Source of the DNA: an uncultured Ignavibacteria bacterium
GTDB lineage: Bacteria; Bacteroidota; Ignavibacteria; Ch128b
DNA length: 37,981 bases
Direction: 5' to 3'
Assembly: GCA_937944105.1 (NCBI GenBank)
Contig: CALDZP010000035.1
Coordinates: 1-37,981 of the forward strand
Shown: in pieces, positions 17,354 through 25,340 of the stretch
How positions within the stretch are numbered: the first letter of the stretch is position 1
Layout: every line of letters starts with the position of its first letter
The notes under the pieces: model-generated
Told to the model about the DNA's origin: nothing
Database searches by the model: none
The model's input: only the letters and a program-made list of their open reading frames with translations
Made by a program: the position numbers and the translations under genes

Positions 17354-18118
17354 ATGTTAAAAATTAAAGATCTTGTTGTAAAGGTAGAAGATAAAGAAAT
17401 TCTTAAAGGTGTAAATTTAGAAGTTAACACAGGCGAAGTGCACGCCATAATGGGTCCTAATGGTTCAGGTAAAAGTACACTCGCTAATGTAATTGCCGGT
17501 AAAGAAGGTTATGAAATTGTTTCTGGTGAAATATGGTATAAAGATATCAACCTTTTAGAACTTCCACCAGAAGAAAGAGCCAAGCTTGGAATTTTTCTGG
17601 CTTTCCAGTATCCAGTTGAAATTCCAGGAATTAGCAATGCTACATTATTAAAAACAGCAATTAATGAAATCAGGAAAGCACGCGGAGAAGAAGAATTGGA
17701 CGCTATGGAATTTCTCTCTCTAATGCGTGAGAAGATGAAATTGCTTGAAATGACAGAGGAAATGTTAAGTCGTTCTGTTAATGCAGGTTTTTCTGGTGGT
17801 GAAAAGAAAAGAAATGAAATTTTTCAAATGTTAATGCTTGAACCTAAACTTGCTGTTCTCGATGAGACCGATTCTGGTCTTGATATCGATGCTTTGAAAA
17901 TTGTAGCCAATGGAGTAAATCTTTTAAGACAGGATATGAGTGATAGAGCAATTATAGTTGTTACACATTATCAAAGACTTTTGAACTATATCATACCTGA
18001 TTTCGTTCATGTTCTTTATAACGGACGAATTGTTAAATCTGGAAATAAAGAACTGGCATTAGAACTTGAAGCGAAAGGTTACGATTGGTTAAAATCAGAA
18101 GATAAAGTAACCGTATAA
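17354..18118 (+). CDS. sufC: Fe-S assembly ATPase SufC
   Basis: ABC-type ATPase that drives conformational change in SufB/SufD during cluster assembly; cytosolic, not a transporter. Walker [10 protein letters not shown] is at 34-42, the Q-loop [12 protein letters not shown] around 81-92, the signature SGGEKKRNE at 147-155, and the Walker B is followed by the SufC-typical DETDSGLD at 170-177. The length of 254 aa is normal. It starts 28 bases after sufB with GAAAGGA-type purine sequence upstream, and sufD follows after 13 bases. Confidence 0.97.
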   Translation: MLKIKDLVVKVEDKEILKGVNLEVNTGEVHAIMGPNGSGKSTLANVIAGKEGYEIVSGEIWYKDINLLELPPEERAKLGIFLAFQYPVEIPGISNATLLKTAINEIRKARGEEELDAMEFLSLMREKMKLLEMTEEMLSRSVNAGFSGGEKKRNEIFQMLMLEPKLAVLDETDSGLDIDALKIVANGVNLLRQDMSDRAIIVVTHYQRLLNYIIPDFVHVLYNGRIVKSGNKELALELEAKGYDWLKSEDKVTV

Positions 18119-18131
18119 TAAGGAGAAAAAT

Positions 18132-19505
18132 ATGGCTGAGATCATTATTAAAAAGAATAAGATTGATGTAAGTGAATGGTATTTAAAAAATTTTGAAATT
18201 CTGGAACAACATAATAATGGCTCAATTCCTGATTTCATAAAAACTATAAAAAAGATTTCATTACAAAAGTTAATTGATATTGGTTTTCCAACTCAAAAAG
18301 TTGAAGATTGGAAATACACAAACATTATCCAGATAATTGAGAAAAATTTCAAACCATCAAACTTAACGGAGTATTGGAAAAACAGTGAAATAATCGAAAA
18401 ATCAAAAAGAGCCATTGAAAGCGATCAAATTATTTCCAATCTCTCTTCCTTACAACTCGTTTTTATCGATGGACATTTTATAGAACAATTAAGCAATGCC
18501 CAGAAAAGTCAAAATCTAGAACTTCTACCACTCCAAAAAGCATTAAAAGAAAAAACAGAAATAATTCAAAATCATTTCAACAAATATGCACAAATTGAAA
18601 ATGGTTTTAATGCATTAAATAATCTTTTCTTTAGTGATGGCATTCTACTTAATGTGAAAGATAACACAATCGAAGATGAACCTATTGTTGTTATTTTTAT
18701 TCAGTCTGGTGAAGAAGAACAAATAATTAATCCTCGTAACTTAATTGTAGTTGGTAATAATTCAAAAGCAAGAGTAATTGAAACTTTTATTTCATTAAAA
18801 AACATTCCCAATTTTACAAACACAATTACAGAAATTTTTATCTCCGAAAATTCTTTTTTGGAACATTTCAAATTCCAGAATGAATCATTATCAAGTTATC
18901 ATATTGGGAAAATTCAAACTCAATTAGAAAAAAATTCAAATTTCACTTCTCACAATTTTACATTTGGTGGATTAATAACTCGAAATGATATCAATATAGT
19001 ATTAGATGGCGAAGGAGCTGAAAGCCATTTTTATGGATTATATTTTGTAAAAGATAAGCAGCATGTTGATAACCATACTCTGGTCGATCATGCTAAACCG
19101 CATTGTTTGAGTAATGAATTTTATAAAGGGATACTCGCAGAAAATTCTCGTGGTGTATTTAATGGCAAAATTATCGTAAGAAAAGGAGCTCAAAAAACAA
19201 ATGCTTATCAATCGAACAAAAATCTCTTGCTCTCAGGAAATGCTAAGATTGATACAAAACCACAGCTCGAGATTTTTGCGGACGATGTCAGATGTACACA
19301 CGGTGCAACAGTTGGGCAGATTGATGAAGACTCTCTCTTTTATCTAAGATCAAGAGGAATAGATGAAAAGAATGCTCGTTCACTCTTAGTTAATGCTTTT
19401 GCAAACGAGGTTTTATATAATATGACATTTGAACCACTAAGAAATAAAGTCAGTGATTTTGTCATCGAACAAATGAATCAAATTTTACAAAAGCTGGATA
19501 AATGA
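18132..19505 (+). CDS. sufD: Fe-S cluster assembly protein SufD
   Basis: Partner of SufB in the SufBCD complex, needed for iron acquisition during cluster assembly. 457 aa. The N-terminal PTQKVEDWKYTN motif (about residues 55-66) is characteristic, and the C-terminal half shares the SufB beta-helix, with DDVRCTHGATVGQIDEDSLF and YLRSRGIDEKNARSLL. AAGGAG lies before the ATG. Its stop overlaps the first bases of sufS, indicating translational coupling. Confidence 0.95.
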   Translation: MAEIIIKKNKIDVSEWYLKNFEILEQHNNGSIPDFIKTIKKISLQKLIDIGFPTQKVEDWKYTNIIQIIEKNFKPSNLTEYWKNSEIIEKSKRAIESDQIISNLSSLQLVFIDGHFIEQLSNAQKSQNLELLPLQKALKEKTEIIQNHFNKYAQIENGFNALNNLFFSDGILLNVKDNTIEDEPIVVIFIQSGEEEQIINPRNLIVVGNNSKARVIETFISLKNIPNFTNTITEIFISENSFLEHFKFQNESLSSYHIGKIQTQLEKNSNFTSHNFTFGGLITRNDINIVLDGEGAESHFYGLYFVKDKQHVDNHTLVDHAKPHCLSNEFYKGILAENSRGVFNGKIIVRKGAQKTNAYQSNKNLLLSGNAKIDTKPQLEIFADDVRCTHGATVGQIDEDSLFYLRSRGIDEKNARSLLVNAFANEVLYNMTFEPLRNKVSDFVIEQMNQILQKLDK

Positions 19506-20746
19506 ATAATTCAAAAAAAATTGCTGTAAATTTTAATGCTCAAAAAATTCGGGAAGACTTTCCTATTCTTAACACTCGGGTTCGTGGGAAAAACTTAATA
19601 TATTTTGACAATGCCGCCACAACTCAGAAACCAAGCTGTGTAATTGAAAGAATTAAAAAATATTATGAGCATGAAAATTCAAATGTTCATCGTGGTGTTC
19701 ATTATTTAAGTGAAATTGCCACTCATGAATACGAAAATTCTCGTGAAACTGTTAAAAACTTTATAAATGCAACATCCACAGAAGAAATCGTTTTTACAAG
19801 AGGAACAACAGAAGCAATTAATTTAGTAGCTTATTCCTTTGGTAAAACTTTTATTTCTGAAGGTGATGAAATTATAATTACTGAAATGGAACATCATTCC
19901 AATATTGTTCCTTGGCAATTGATGTGTGAAGATAGAAAAGCAAAACTTAAAATTTTACCTTTTGATGATAATGGAGAACTTATTCTTGATGAATATGAAA
20001 AACTATTTAATGAAAAAACTAAGCTTGTTTCAGTTGTTCATATTTCAAATTCACTTGGTACAATAAATCCTATAAAACAAATTATTGATATAGCTCATAG
20101 TTATGCAATTCCAGTCCTCATAGATGGTGCTCAATCAATTATGCATAGTAAAATTGATGTTCAAGATCTGGGATGTGATTTCTTCGTATTTTCAGGTCAT
20201 AAAGTTTATGGTCCAACTGGTATAGGTGTTTTATATGGTAAAAAGGAGTTGCTCGATCAGATGGTTCCTTATCAGGGCGGTGGAGATATGATCAAATCTG
20301 TTACATTTTCAAAAACGATTTACAATGATTTACCGTATAAATTTGAAGCTGGAACTCCTAACATTGCTGGAGCAATTGGGCTCAAGTCAGCTTTAGAATA
20401 TCTGACTAATATTGGTATCGAACAAATCTCTTCTTATGAAAATGAGTTATTAATTTATGCAACCGAGAAACTTTCACAAATTCCACAATTAAAAATTATC
20501 GGAACAGCAAAAGAAAAAGGTCCAATAATTTCTTTCATACTTGATAATATTCATCCTCATGATATAGGAACAATATTAGATTATGAAGGAATTGCTGTTC
20601 GAACTGGTCATCACTGCACACAACCTGTGATGGAACATTTCAAAATTCCAGCTACCACAAGAGCTTCATTCTCGTTTTACAACACGAAAGAAGAAATTGA
20701 TTTTCTATTTGAGGGAATACAAAAAGTAATAAAGGTATTTAGTTGA
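19502..20746 (+). CDS. sufS: Cysteine desulfurase SufS
   Basis: PLP-dependent group II cysteine desulfurase that extracts sulfur from cysteine for cluster building. 414 aa. YFDNAATTQKP near the N-terminus, the PLP lysine K234 in FSGHKVYGPTG, and the persulfide-forming cysteine C372 in RTGHHCTQPVMEHF are all present. The ATG overlaps the sufD stop by four bases, and the stop shares a base with the sufU start. Because sufU follows and no sufE is seen, sulfur transfer probably follows the SufS-SufU route known from Firmicutes. Confidence 0.96.
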   Translation: MNNSKKIAVNFNAQKIREDFPILNTRVRGKNLIYFDNAATTQKPSCVIERIKKYYEHENSNVHRGVHYLSEIATHEYENSRETVKNFINATSTEEIVFTRGTTEAINLVAYSFGKTFISEGDEIIITEMEHHSNIVPWQLMCEDRKAKLKILPFDDNGELILDEYEKLFNEKTKLVSVVHISNSLGTINPIKQIIDIAHSYAIPVLIDGAQSIMHSKIDVQDLGCDFFVFSGHKVYGPTGIGVLYGKKELLDQMVPYQGGGDMIKSVTFSKTIYNDLPYKFEAGTPNIAGAIGLKSALEYLTNIGIEQISSYENELLIYATEKLSQIPQLKIIGTAKEKGPIISFILDNIHPHDIGTILDYEGIAVRTGHHCTQPVMEHFKIPATTRASFSFYNTKEEIDFLFEGIQKVIKVFS

Positions 20747-21198
20747 TGTCCGATTTAAGAGAACTATATCAAGAAGTAATTCTTGATCATTCAAAACATC
20801 CAAAAAATTACTATAAAATGCCTGATGCAACTCATGTTGCTGAAGGATATAACCCACTATGTGGAGATCATTTTAATATTTATCTAAAAGTTGAAGATGG
20901 AATAATTAAAGAAATAAGTTTTGAAGGTTCGGGTTGTGCAATTTCAAAAGCATCTGCGTCAATTATGACTTCAATCGTTAAAGGAAAATCGATTGAGGAA
21001 GTTGAACATATTTTTAATCAATTTCATTCATTTATCACAGGAAAAGTTGATAAAAATTTTGATCCAAACTCTTTGGGAAAACTCGCTGTTTTTACTGGTG
21101 TTTCTGAATTTCCTGTTAGAGTTAAATGCGCTACTTTAGCTTGGCATACACTTATTAATGCTCTGGAAAACAATTCCGAAGTTGCTACAACGGAGTAA
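20746..21198 (+). CDS. sufU: SufU-type zinc sulfurtransferase
   Basis: Accepts persulfide sulfur from SufS. 150 aa from the ATG that shares its A with the sufS stop (TGATG); an in-frame TTG one codon earlier is less likely. The zinc ligands and motifs typical of SufU are visible: C39 and D41 in NPLCGDHF, C64 in GSGCAISKAS and C128 in RVKCATLAWHTL. The insertion of about 18-20 residues between the second and third cysteine motifs, which separates SufU from classical IscU, appears to be present. IscU remains the alternative label. Confidence 0.92.
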   Translation: MSDLRELYQEVILDHSKHPKNYYKMPDATHVAEGYNPLCGDHFNIYLKVEDGIIKEISFEGSGCAISKASASIMTSIVKGKSIEEVEHIFNQFHSFITGKVDKNFDPNSLGKLAVFTGVSEFPVRVKCATLAWHTLINALENNSEVATTE

Positions 21199-21201
21199 AA
21201 T

Positions 21202-21591
21202 ATGGAAGAAAAGAAAACAGAAGAGATTAAGAATTCAAATATTCAAAATCAAGAAAATAAAAATCAGGAAAATCCAAACTTAGACCTGAAACAACTTGAA
21301 TATGACATTATTCAAACTCTTAAAACTTGTTATGATCCAGAAATCCCAGTTGATATTTATGAATTAGGATTAATTTATCGAATTGATATTCATCCGGATG
21401 GAATAGTCGAAATTGATATGACATTAACTTCTCCTGCTTGTCCTGTTGCCGGTTCACTCCCACTTGAAGTTGAAAGAAAAATTAAAGATTTACCTGGGGT
21501 AAAAGATGTAATAGTAAGAATTGTCTGGGAACCCATCTGGAATAAAGACATGATGTCCGATGTAGCAAAAATTAAACTTGGTTTTTTCTAA
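21202..21591 (+). CDS. sufT: SufT-like MIP18 family Fe-S maturation factor
   Basis: A 129-aa protein of the MIP18/DUF59 family, involved in maturation of iron-sulfur proteins. A low-complexity Asn/Gln/Glu-rich head (1-30) precedes the conserved domain, with TCYDPEIPVDIYELGLIY (42-59) and TSPACPVAG (77-85), which contains the invariant cysteine C80, followed by VRIVWEPIWN. It starts three bases after sufU in the suf operon, which supports a role in cluster delivery or assembly. Paralogues occur in phenylacetate degradation (PaaD), but the context excludes that here. Confidence 0.92.
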   Translation: MEEKKTEEIKNSNIQNQENKNQENPNLDLKQLEYDIIQTLKTCYDPEIPVDIYELGLIYRIDIHPDGIVEIDMTLTSPACPVAGSLPLEVERKIKDLPGVKDVIVRIVWEPIWNKDMMSDVAKIKLGFF

Positions 21592-21638
21592 TTGAAAAGT
21601 AAAAATTTATTTAACCCTTAATAAAAAGGAGAAAAAAT

Positions 21639-22172
21639 ATGTTTGATGTTAAGAAAGCCCCATTATATGATCCAGAATCAGTTCAATGGATGAGAGATGA
21701 GTTAATCTATGTTGGATTTGAAGAAATGCTTACACCTGAAGCAGTTGAATTTCATCTTAGAAAAAGCGATGACGAAATAAAACTTGTTTTTATTAATTCT
21801 GTCTGTGGATGTGCTGCAGGAAGTGCTAGACCTGGAGTCTCACTTGCTCTCCAAAATAATTTAATTCCTGATAAATTGTTAACCTCTTTTGCAGGACAGG
21901 ATAGAGATGCAGTAGATTATATCAGGAATGAGTTTCTTAAAGATTACCCACCATCCTCACCTATGTTAGCTCTCTTTAAGAATGGTCAGGTCATTTATAT
22001 TATGCATCGTTATCAAATTGAAGGCAGAAGTCCTGAACAAATTGCATCTGAATTAATAGAGTTTTTCAATAAAGTATGTAAACGAGTCGGTCCATCAATT
22101 CCAAAAGAGAAATATGAACAATTAATTCATGCAAAATCATGTGGTCAAGCAATTCCTTTAAACAAACAATGA
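21639..22172 (+). CDS. BrxA/BrxB family bacilliredoxin
   Basis: A thioredoxin-fold protein of the YphP/YqiW (DUF1094) family. The active-site CGC motif lies at 56-58 in NSVCGCAAGSARPG, a family hallmark. At 177 aa it is about 30 residues longer than Bacillus BrxA/BrxB, with a Lys/Cys-containing tail. Family members remove bacillithiol from oxidised protein cysteines. Membership in the suf operon suggests protection or repair of cluster-assembly thiols, or transfer involving a bacillithiol-type thiol; this is inference. AAGGAG precedes the ATG, and the rrf2 gene follows after nine bases. Confidence 0.88.
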   Translation: MFDVKKAPLYDPESVQWMRDELIYVGFEEMLTPEAVEFHLRKSDDEIKLVFINSVCGCAAGSARPGVSLALQNNLIPDKLLTSFAGQDRDAVDYIRNEFLKDYPPSSPMLALFKNGQVIYIMHRYQIEGRSPEQIASELIEFFNKVCKRVGPSIPKEKYEQLIHAKSCGQAIPLNKQ

Positions 22173-22181
22173 GTAGACGAA

Positions 22182-22670
22182 ATGAAGTTTAGCACAATTG
22201 AAGAATATGGATTAAGATGTTTAATTCAAATTGCTAAAAATGAAAATGAAAACGGGCTAACAATACCAGAACTAAGTGAACTTGAAGGATTATCCGAAGC
22301 AAATGTAGCCAAAATTCTGAGGATACTAAGAATCGGTGGACTTGTAGAGGCGGAAAGAGGTCAAAACGGAGGATACAGATTAACAAAACCTCCTGAGAAA
22401 ATTACACTGCGAGAAATATTATATACATTAGGTGGCAAATTATTTGAATCCGAATTTTGCAATACTTACACAGGTATTTCTACAATCTGCACCAATTCCA
22501 CCGATTGTTCAGTCCGTTCGGTCTGGAAAAATGTTCAAAGAGTTATTGATGAGATTCTTAGTAGGTTAACATTGAAAGATTTACTCGCACCAGAAAAAGT
22601 TGTAGATAAAGTTGTATGTGAAAGAGTTGAAAATTTTGTAAGTATAAATGATTTAAAAATTATTCAGTAG
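22182..22670 (+). CDS. Rrf2 family Fe-S-sensing transcriptional regulator
   Basis: A 162-aa winged-helix regulator. The N-terminus MKFSTIEEYGLRCLIQIA and the wing RGQNGGYRLTKPPEKITL are typical of Rrf2/IscR/RirA/NsrR. Three cysteines, C93, C103 and C109 (spacing C-X9-C-X5-C), lie where family members bind an iron-sulfur cluster; IscR uses C-X5-C-X5-C, so the first interval is longer here. As the last gene of the suf operon it most likely senses cluster status and controls the operon through the palindromes at 15815-15847. It could instead be a nitric oxide sensor, but the neighbours argue for SUF control. Confidence 0.9.
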   Translation: MKFSTIEEYGLRCLIQIAKNENENGLTIPELSELEGLSEANVAKILRILRIGGLVEAERGQNGGYRLTKPPEKITLREILYTLGGKLFESEFCNTYTGISTICTNSTDCSVRSVWKNVQRVIDEILSRLTLKDLLAPEKVVDKVVCERVENFVSINDLKIIQ

Positions 22671-23581
22671 TTCTTAAAATACAATTAAATAAAACTTAGG
22701 GGCTGCAAAAAAATATTATTTTGTCAACCTTTATTTGTTTCAGGTTCTATTTTTAGCTAATAATTTAGAGTTTAGATACAAAACAAGTTCATATTGACAA
22801 TTTTTGGACAGTCTCTAAGTTGCAATTATCTAAATAATCAACTCAAAAGGAGTAGAACGTGAATTAGTTTCTAAAACAAATTCAGAATGAAAATTTTAAG
22901 GATTTAGATTCTGAAAGAAGTTAAGAATAACATTTTGAGAGGCTTTTAAGATACAGAAACAATTTCGGAATAATGTTTTTGTTAAAATAAATTCTAATAC
23001 ATTAATAAGTCACCCTGAACTTGTTTCAGGGTTTATGACCAAATAAAAAAGAATCCTGAAATAAGATAGGGTGACATTTTGAGATTCTATAGTTTCACAG
23101 ACACGTTCGGAATGATTTTTCAACTTTAGATTCTGAAACAAGTTCAGAATGACAATTTGAGATATTTAAGATTCTGAAACAAGTTCAGGATGACAATTTA
23201 ACAATTTAATTTCTGAAACAAGTTCGGAATAACATTCTGAGAAATTTAAGATCCTGAAACAAGTTCAGGATGACATTTTGAGAATTTTTAGATTCTGAAA
23301 AAAGTTCAGAATGAAAATAGTGTTACGCTGAATCTTGTGCTGAATTTATTTAAGCATTATTTCAGCATCTTTTAGATTCCGAAATAAGCTTGGGATGTCA
23401 TTTTGAGTCTATTTTAATTTCGACCTCGAAAGTTTTCAGAACAGAATAATATTTATTTGACAGCTCCCTCCGTCTTTAATTAAATCAATTTTTCAATGAG
23501 TTACTCTTTTTAATTCAAATAAAAATAGATTAAACAAAAAATTCCTTAGATGTTCGAAGAAATTTCAAATTAAACAAAAAA
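22671..23581. other. Long gene-free region between convergent suf and pnt genes
   Basis: About 0.9 kb with no credible ORF on either strand. The first 190 bases are plain AT-rich sequence; 22866-23407 is filled with degenerate hairpin repeats (separate entry); the rest is AT-rich up to the pntB terminator. No terminator with a clear stem is seen directly after the rrf2 gene. Confidence 0.7.
22866..23407. repeat. Array of about twelve degenerate 34-base hairpin repeats
   Basis: The core is ATTCTGAA-acaag-TTCAGAAT, followed by GACATTTTGAG. Recognisable copies start near 22866, 22906, 22949, 23051, 23082, 23128, 23169, 23208, 23249, 23290 and 23374. One reversed copy at 23009-23039 is bounded by GTCA and TGAC. 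Copies at 23128, 23249 and 23290 have perfect arms. A related hairpin (TGCTGAA 23338-23344, TTCAGCA 23361-23367) is embedded near the right end. Spacing is irregular at about 40 bases and there are no unique spacers. This resembles the dispersed intergenic CCTGAA-TTCAGG palindromes seen in many Bacteroidota/Chlorobi genomes. Confidence 0.85.
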
Positions 23582-23611
23582 GGCTGTCATAAAAGGATTT
23601 ATATGACAGCC
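23575..23611 (-). terminator. Terminator of the transhydrogenase operon
   Basis: A 10-bp perfect stem (GGCTGTCATA 23582-23591, TATGACAGCC 23602-23611) with a ten-base loop is followed on the minus strand by a T-run. It begins 31 bases after the pntB stop codon. Confidence 0.88.
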
Positions 23612-23642
23612 AAAGAAAAAAATATTTTACTAAAGTTATTTA

Positions 23643-25037
23643 TTACAAGTTTTTCAATTCATGAACAAGTTTATTCACCGCTTCTTTTGCATCACCAAAA
23701 TACATTAATGTATTTGGATAGAAGAATAATTCATTTTCAATACCAGCATATCCCACATTCAGAGATCTTTTATTAACAACTACTGTTTTTGCAAAGTCTA
23801 CATTTAAGATTGGCATTCCATAAATTGGTGAGTTTTTGTCATGACGTGCTGCAGGATTAACCACATCGTTTGCACCGATTACAAAAGCAATATCAGTATT
23901 TGGGAAATCATCATTAATATCTTCCATAGCATAAAGTTTATCATAAGGAACTTGGGCTTCAGCAAGAAGAACATTCATATGACCAGGCATTCTTCCTGCA
24001 ACTGGATGAATTGCAAATCTCACATTTTTACCTTTTGATTCAAGAATGTTAAATAAATCTCTAACTGCATGTTGAGCTTGTGCCACTGCCATTCCATAAC
24101 CAGGAACAATAATAATATTTTCTGCCGCATCAAAAAGCATAGCAAGTTCTTCAGCTTCAACTGACTTTACATTTCCTTTAACCGTTGTAACTGCAGGACC
24201 ACTTGAACCCGCAGATTCCCAACCACCCAAGACGACATTCATTAAAGAGCGATTCATTCCTTTACACATTATGTTTGTTAAAATAATTCCAGAAGCTCCA
24301 ACAAGAGCACCAGCAATAATTAATTCATAATTATTTAGAACAAATCCTGTTGCCGCCCCAGCAAGACCAGAATAGGAGTTAAGCAACGAAATAGCAACTG
24401 GCATATCGGCACCACCAATTGGCAGAACAAGCAAGACACCAAGCAAAAGTGATATTCCAACAATGGAAAGAATGAGTACTTCATCTTGAGGATTCATTGT
24501 GAAAAATATTGCTATAGCAACAACAGAGAGGAGTAACAGTAAATTCAAAGGATGTTGTCCAGGATACTTAACTACTTTACCAGTAACAATTCCCTGTAAT
24601 TTTCCAAACGCAATAAGAGAACCAGTAAATGTAACTGAACCTATTAAAATACTTAAAGAAATTGTTACCGTGTCATAGGTTGTAAATTCGATTTTATCCG
24701 TAAGTTTATTTAATATTTTATAATATTCAGAAAGAGCCACAAGCATTGAGGCACCACCACCAAATCCATTTAACAAACCAACCATCTGTGGCATTCCTGT
24801 CATTGGAACTTTAAATGCCATTAATGAACCAACTATTGACCCAATCAAAATACCAATTATAATCCATTCATAAGTTAATATATGTTTATCGAAAAGAGTC
24901 ACAACAATAGCTATAAGCATTCCTATGGCAGCAAAAAAATTGCCTCTTCTTGCTGTTTTTGGTGAAGCGAGAAGTTTTATTCCGAAAATGAAAAATACTG
25001 AGGAAATTAAATAAGAAATTTCAATAAATATATTCAT
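23643..25037 (-). CDS. pntB: Proton-translocating NAD(P) transhydrogenase subunit beta
   Basis: Integral membrane subunit that couples hydride transfer from NADH to NADP with proton flow, supplying NADPH. 464 aa. The N-terminal half (about 1-265) has eight or nine hydrophobic helices (domain II), with GLLNGFGGGASMLVA around residue 88. The C-terminal NADP-binding domain III has VPGYGMAVAQAQH (about 310-322), GRMPGHMNVLLAEA and FVIGANDVVNPAA (about 384-396), and the closing GYAGIENELFF. It is the last gene of the three-gene set, eight bases after pntAB. Confidence 0.96.
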   Translation of the reverse strand: MNIFIEISYLISSVFFIFGIKLLASPKTARRGNFFAAIGMLIAIVVTLFDKHILTYEWIIIGILIGSIVGSLMAFKVPMTGMPQMVGLLNGFGGGASMLVALSEYYKILNKLTDKIEFTTYDTVTISLSILIGSVTFTGSLIAFGKLQGIVTGKVVKYPGQHPLNLLLLLSVVAIAIFFTMNPQDEVLILSIVGISLLLGVLLVLPIGGADMPVAISLLNSYSGLAGAATGFVLNNYELIIAGALVGASGIILTNIMCKGMNRSLMNVVLGGWESAGSSGPAVTTVKGNVKSVEAEELAMLFDAAENIIIVPGYGMAVAQAQHAVRDLFNILESKGKNVRFAIHPVAGRMPGHMNVLLAEAQVPYDKLYAMEDINDDFPNTDIAFVIGANDVVNPAARHDKNSPIYGMPILNVDFAKTVVVNKRSLNVGYAGIENELFFYPNTLMYFGDAKEAVNKLVHELKNL

Positions 25038-25045
25038 ACATTATC

Positions 25046-25327
25046 TCACTTTTTTTTGAACATTTTTAACATTCGATCAGTTACCAAAAAACCGCCAACA
25101 ACATTAATAGTGGCGAAAATAACCGCAACTAATCCAAGAATCGTGCTGATTGTATATTCTTCTAAACCTGCACTTATTAAAGCACCAACAATTGTAATTC
25201 CAGATATTGCATTAGAACCTGACATCAAAGGGGTGTGCAATGTTGGAGGAACTTTGGTAATCAATTCAAAGCCCACAAACATTGCCAGCACAAATACATA
25301 TATTAAAATTAATAATGTACCATCCAT
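25046..25327 (-). CDS. pntAB: NAD(P) transhydrogenase subunit alpha, membrane part
   Basis: A 93-aa protein with three membrane helices (about 4-20, 35-52 and 58-80) and the conserved PPTLHTPLMSGSNAISGI segment (residues 27-44) of the alpha-subunit membrane domain. It exists as a separate gene, as in the three-subunit Rhodospirillum-type enzyme; in E. coli it is fused to the NAD-binding domain. AAAGGA precedes the ATG. It lies 13 bases after pntAA and eight before pntB. Confidence 0.94.
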   Translation of the reverse strand: MDGTLLILIYVFVLAMFVGFELITKVPPTLHTPLMSGSNAISGITIVGALISAGLEEYTISTILGLVAVIFATINVVGGFLVTDRMLKMFKKK

Positions 25328-25340
25328 AGTAAATCCTTTC

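Noticed and set aside
22866-23407. Possible CRISPR array
   Set aside because: The units diverge from each other, one is inverted, the gaps are short and AT-rich rather than unique spacers of constant length, and there are no cas genes in the window.
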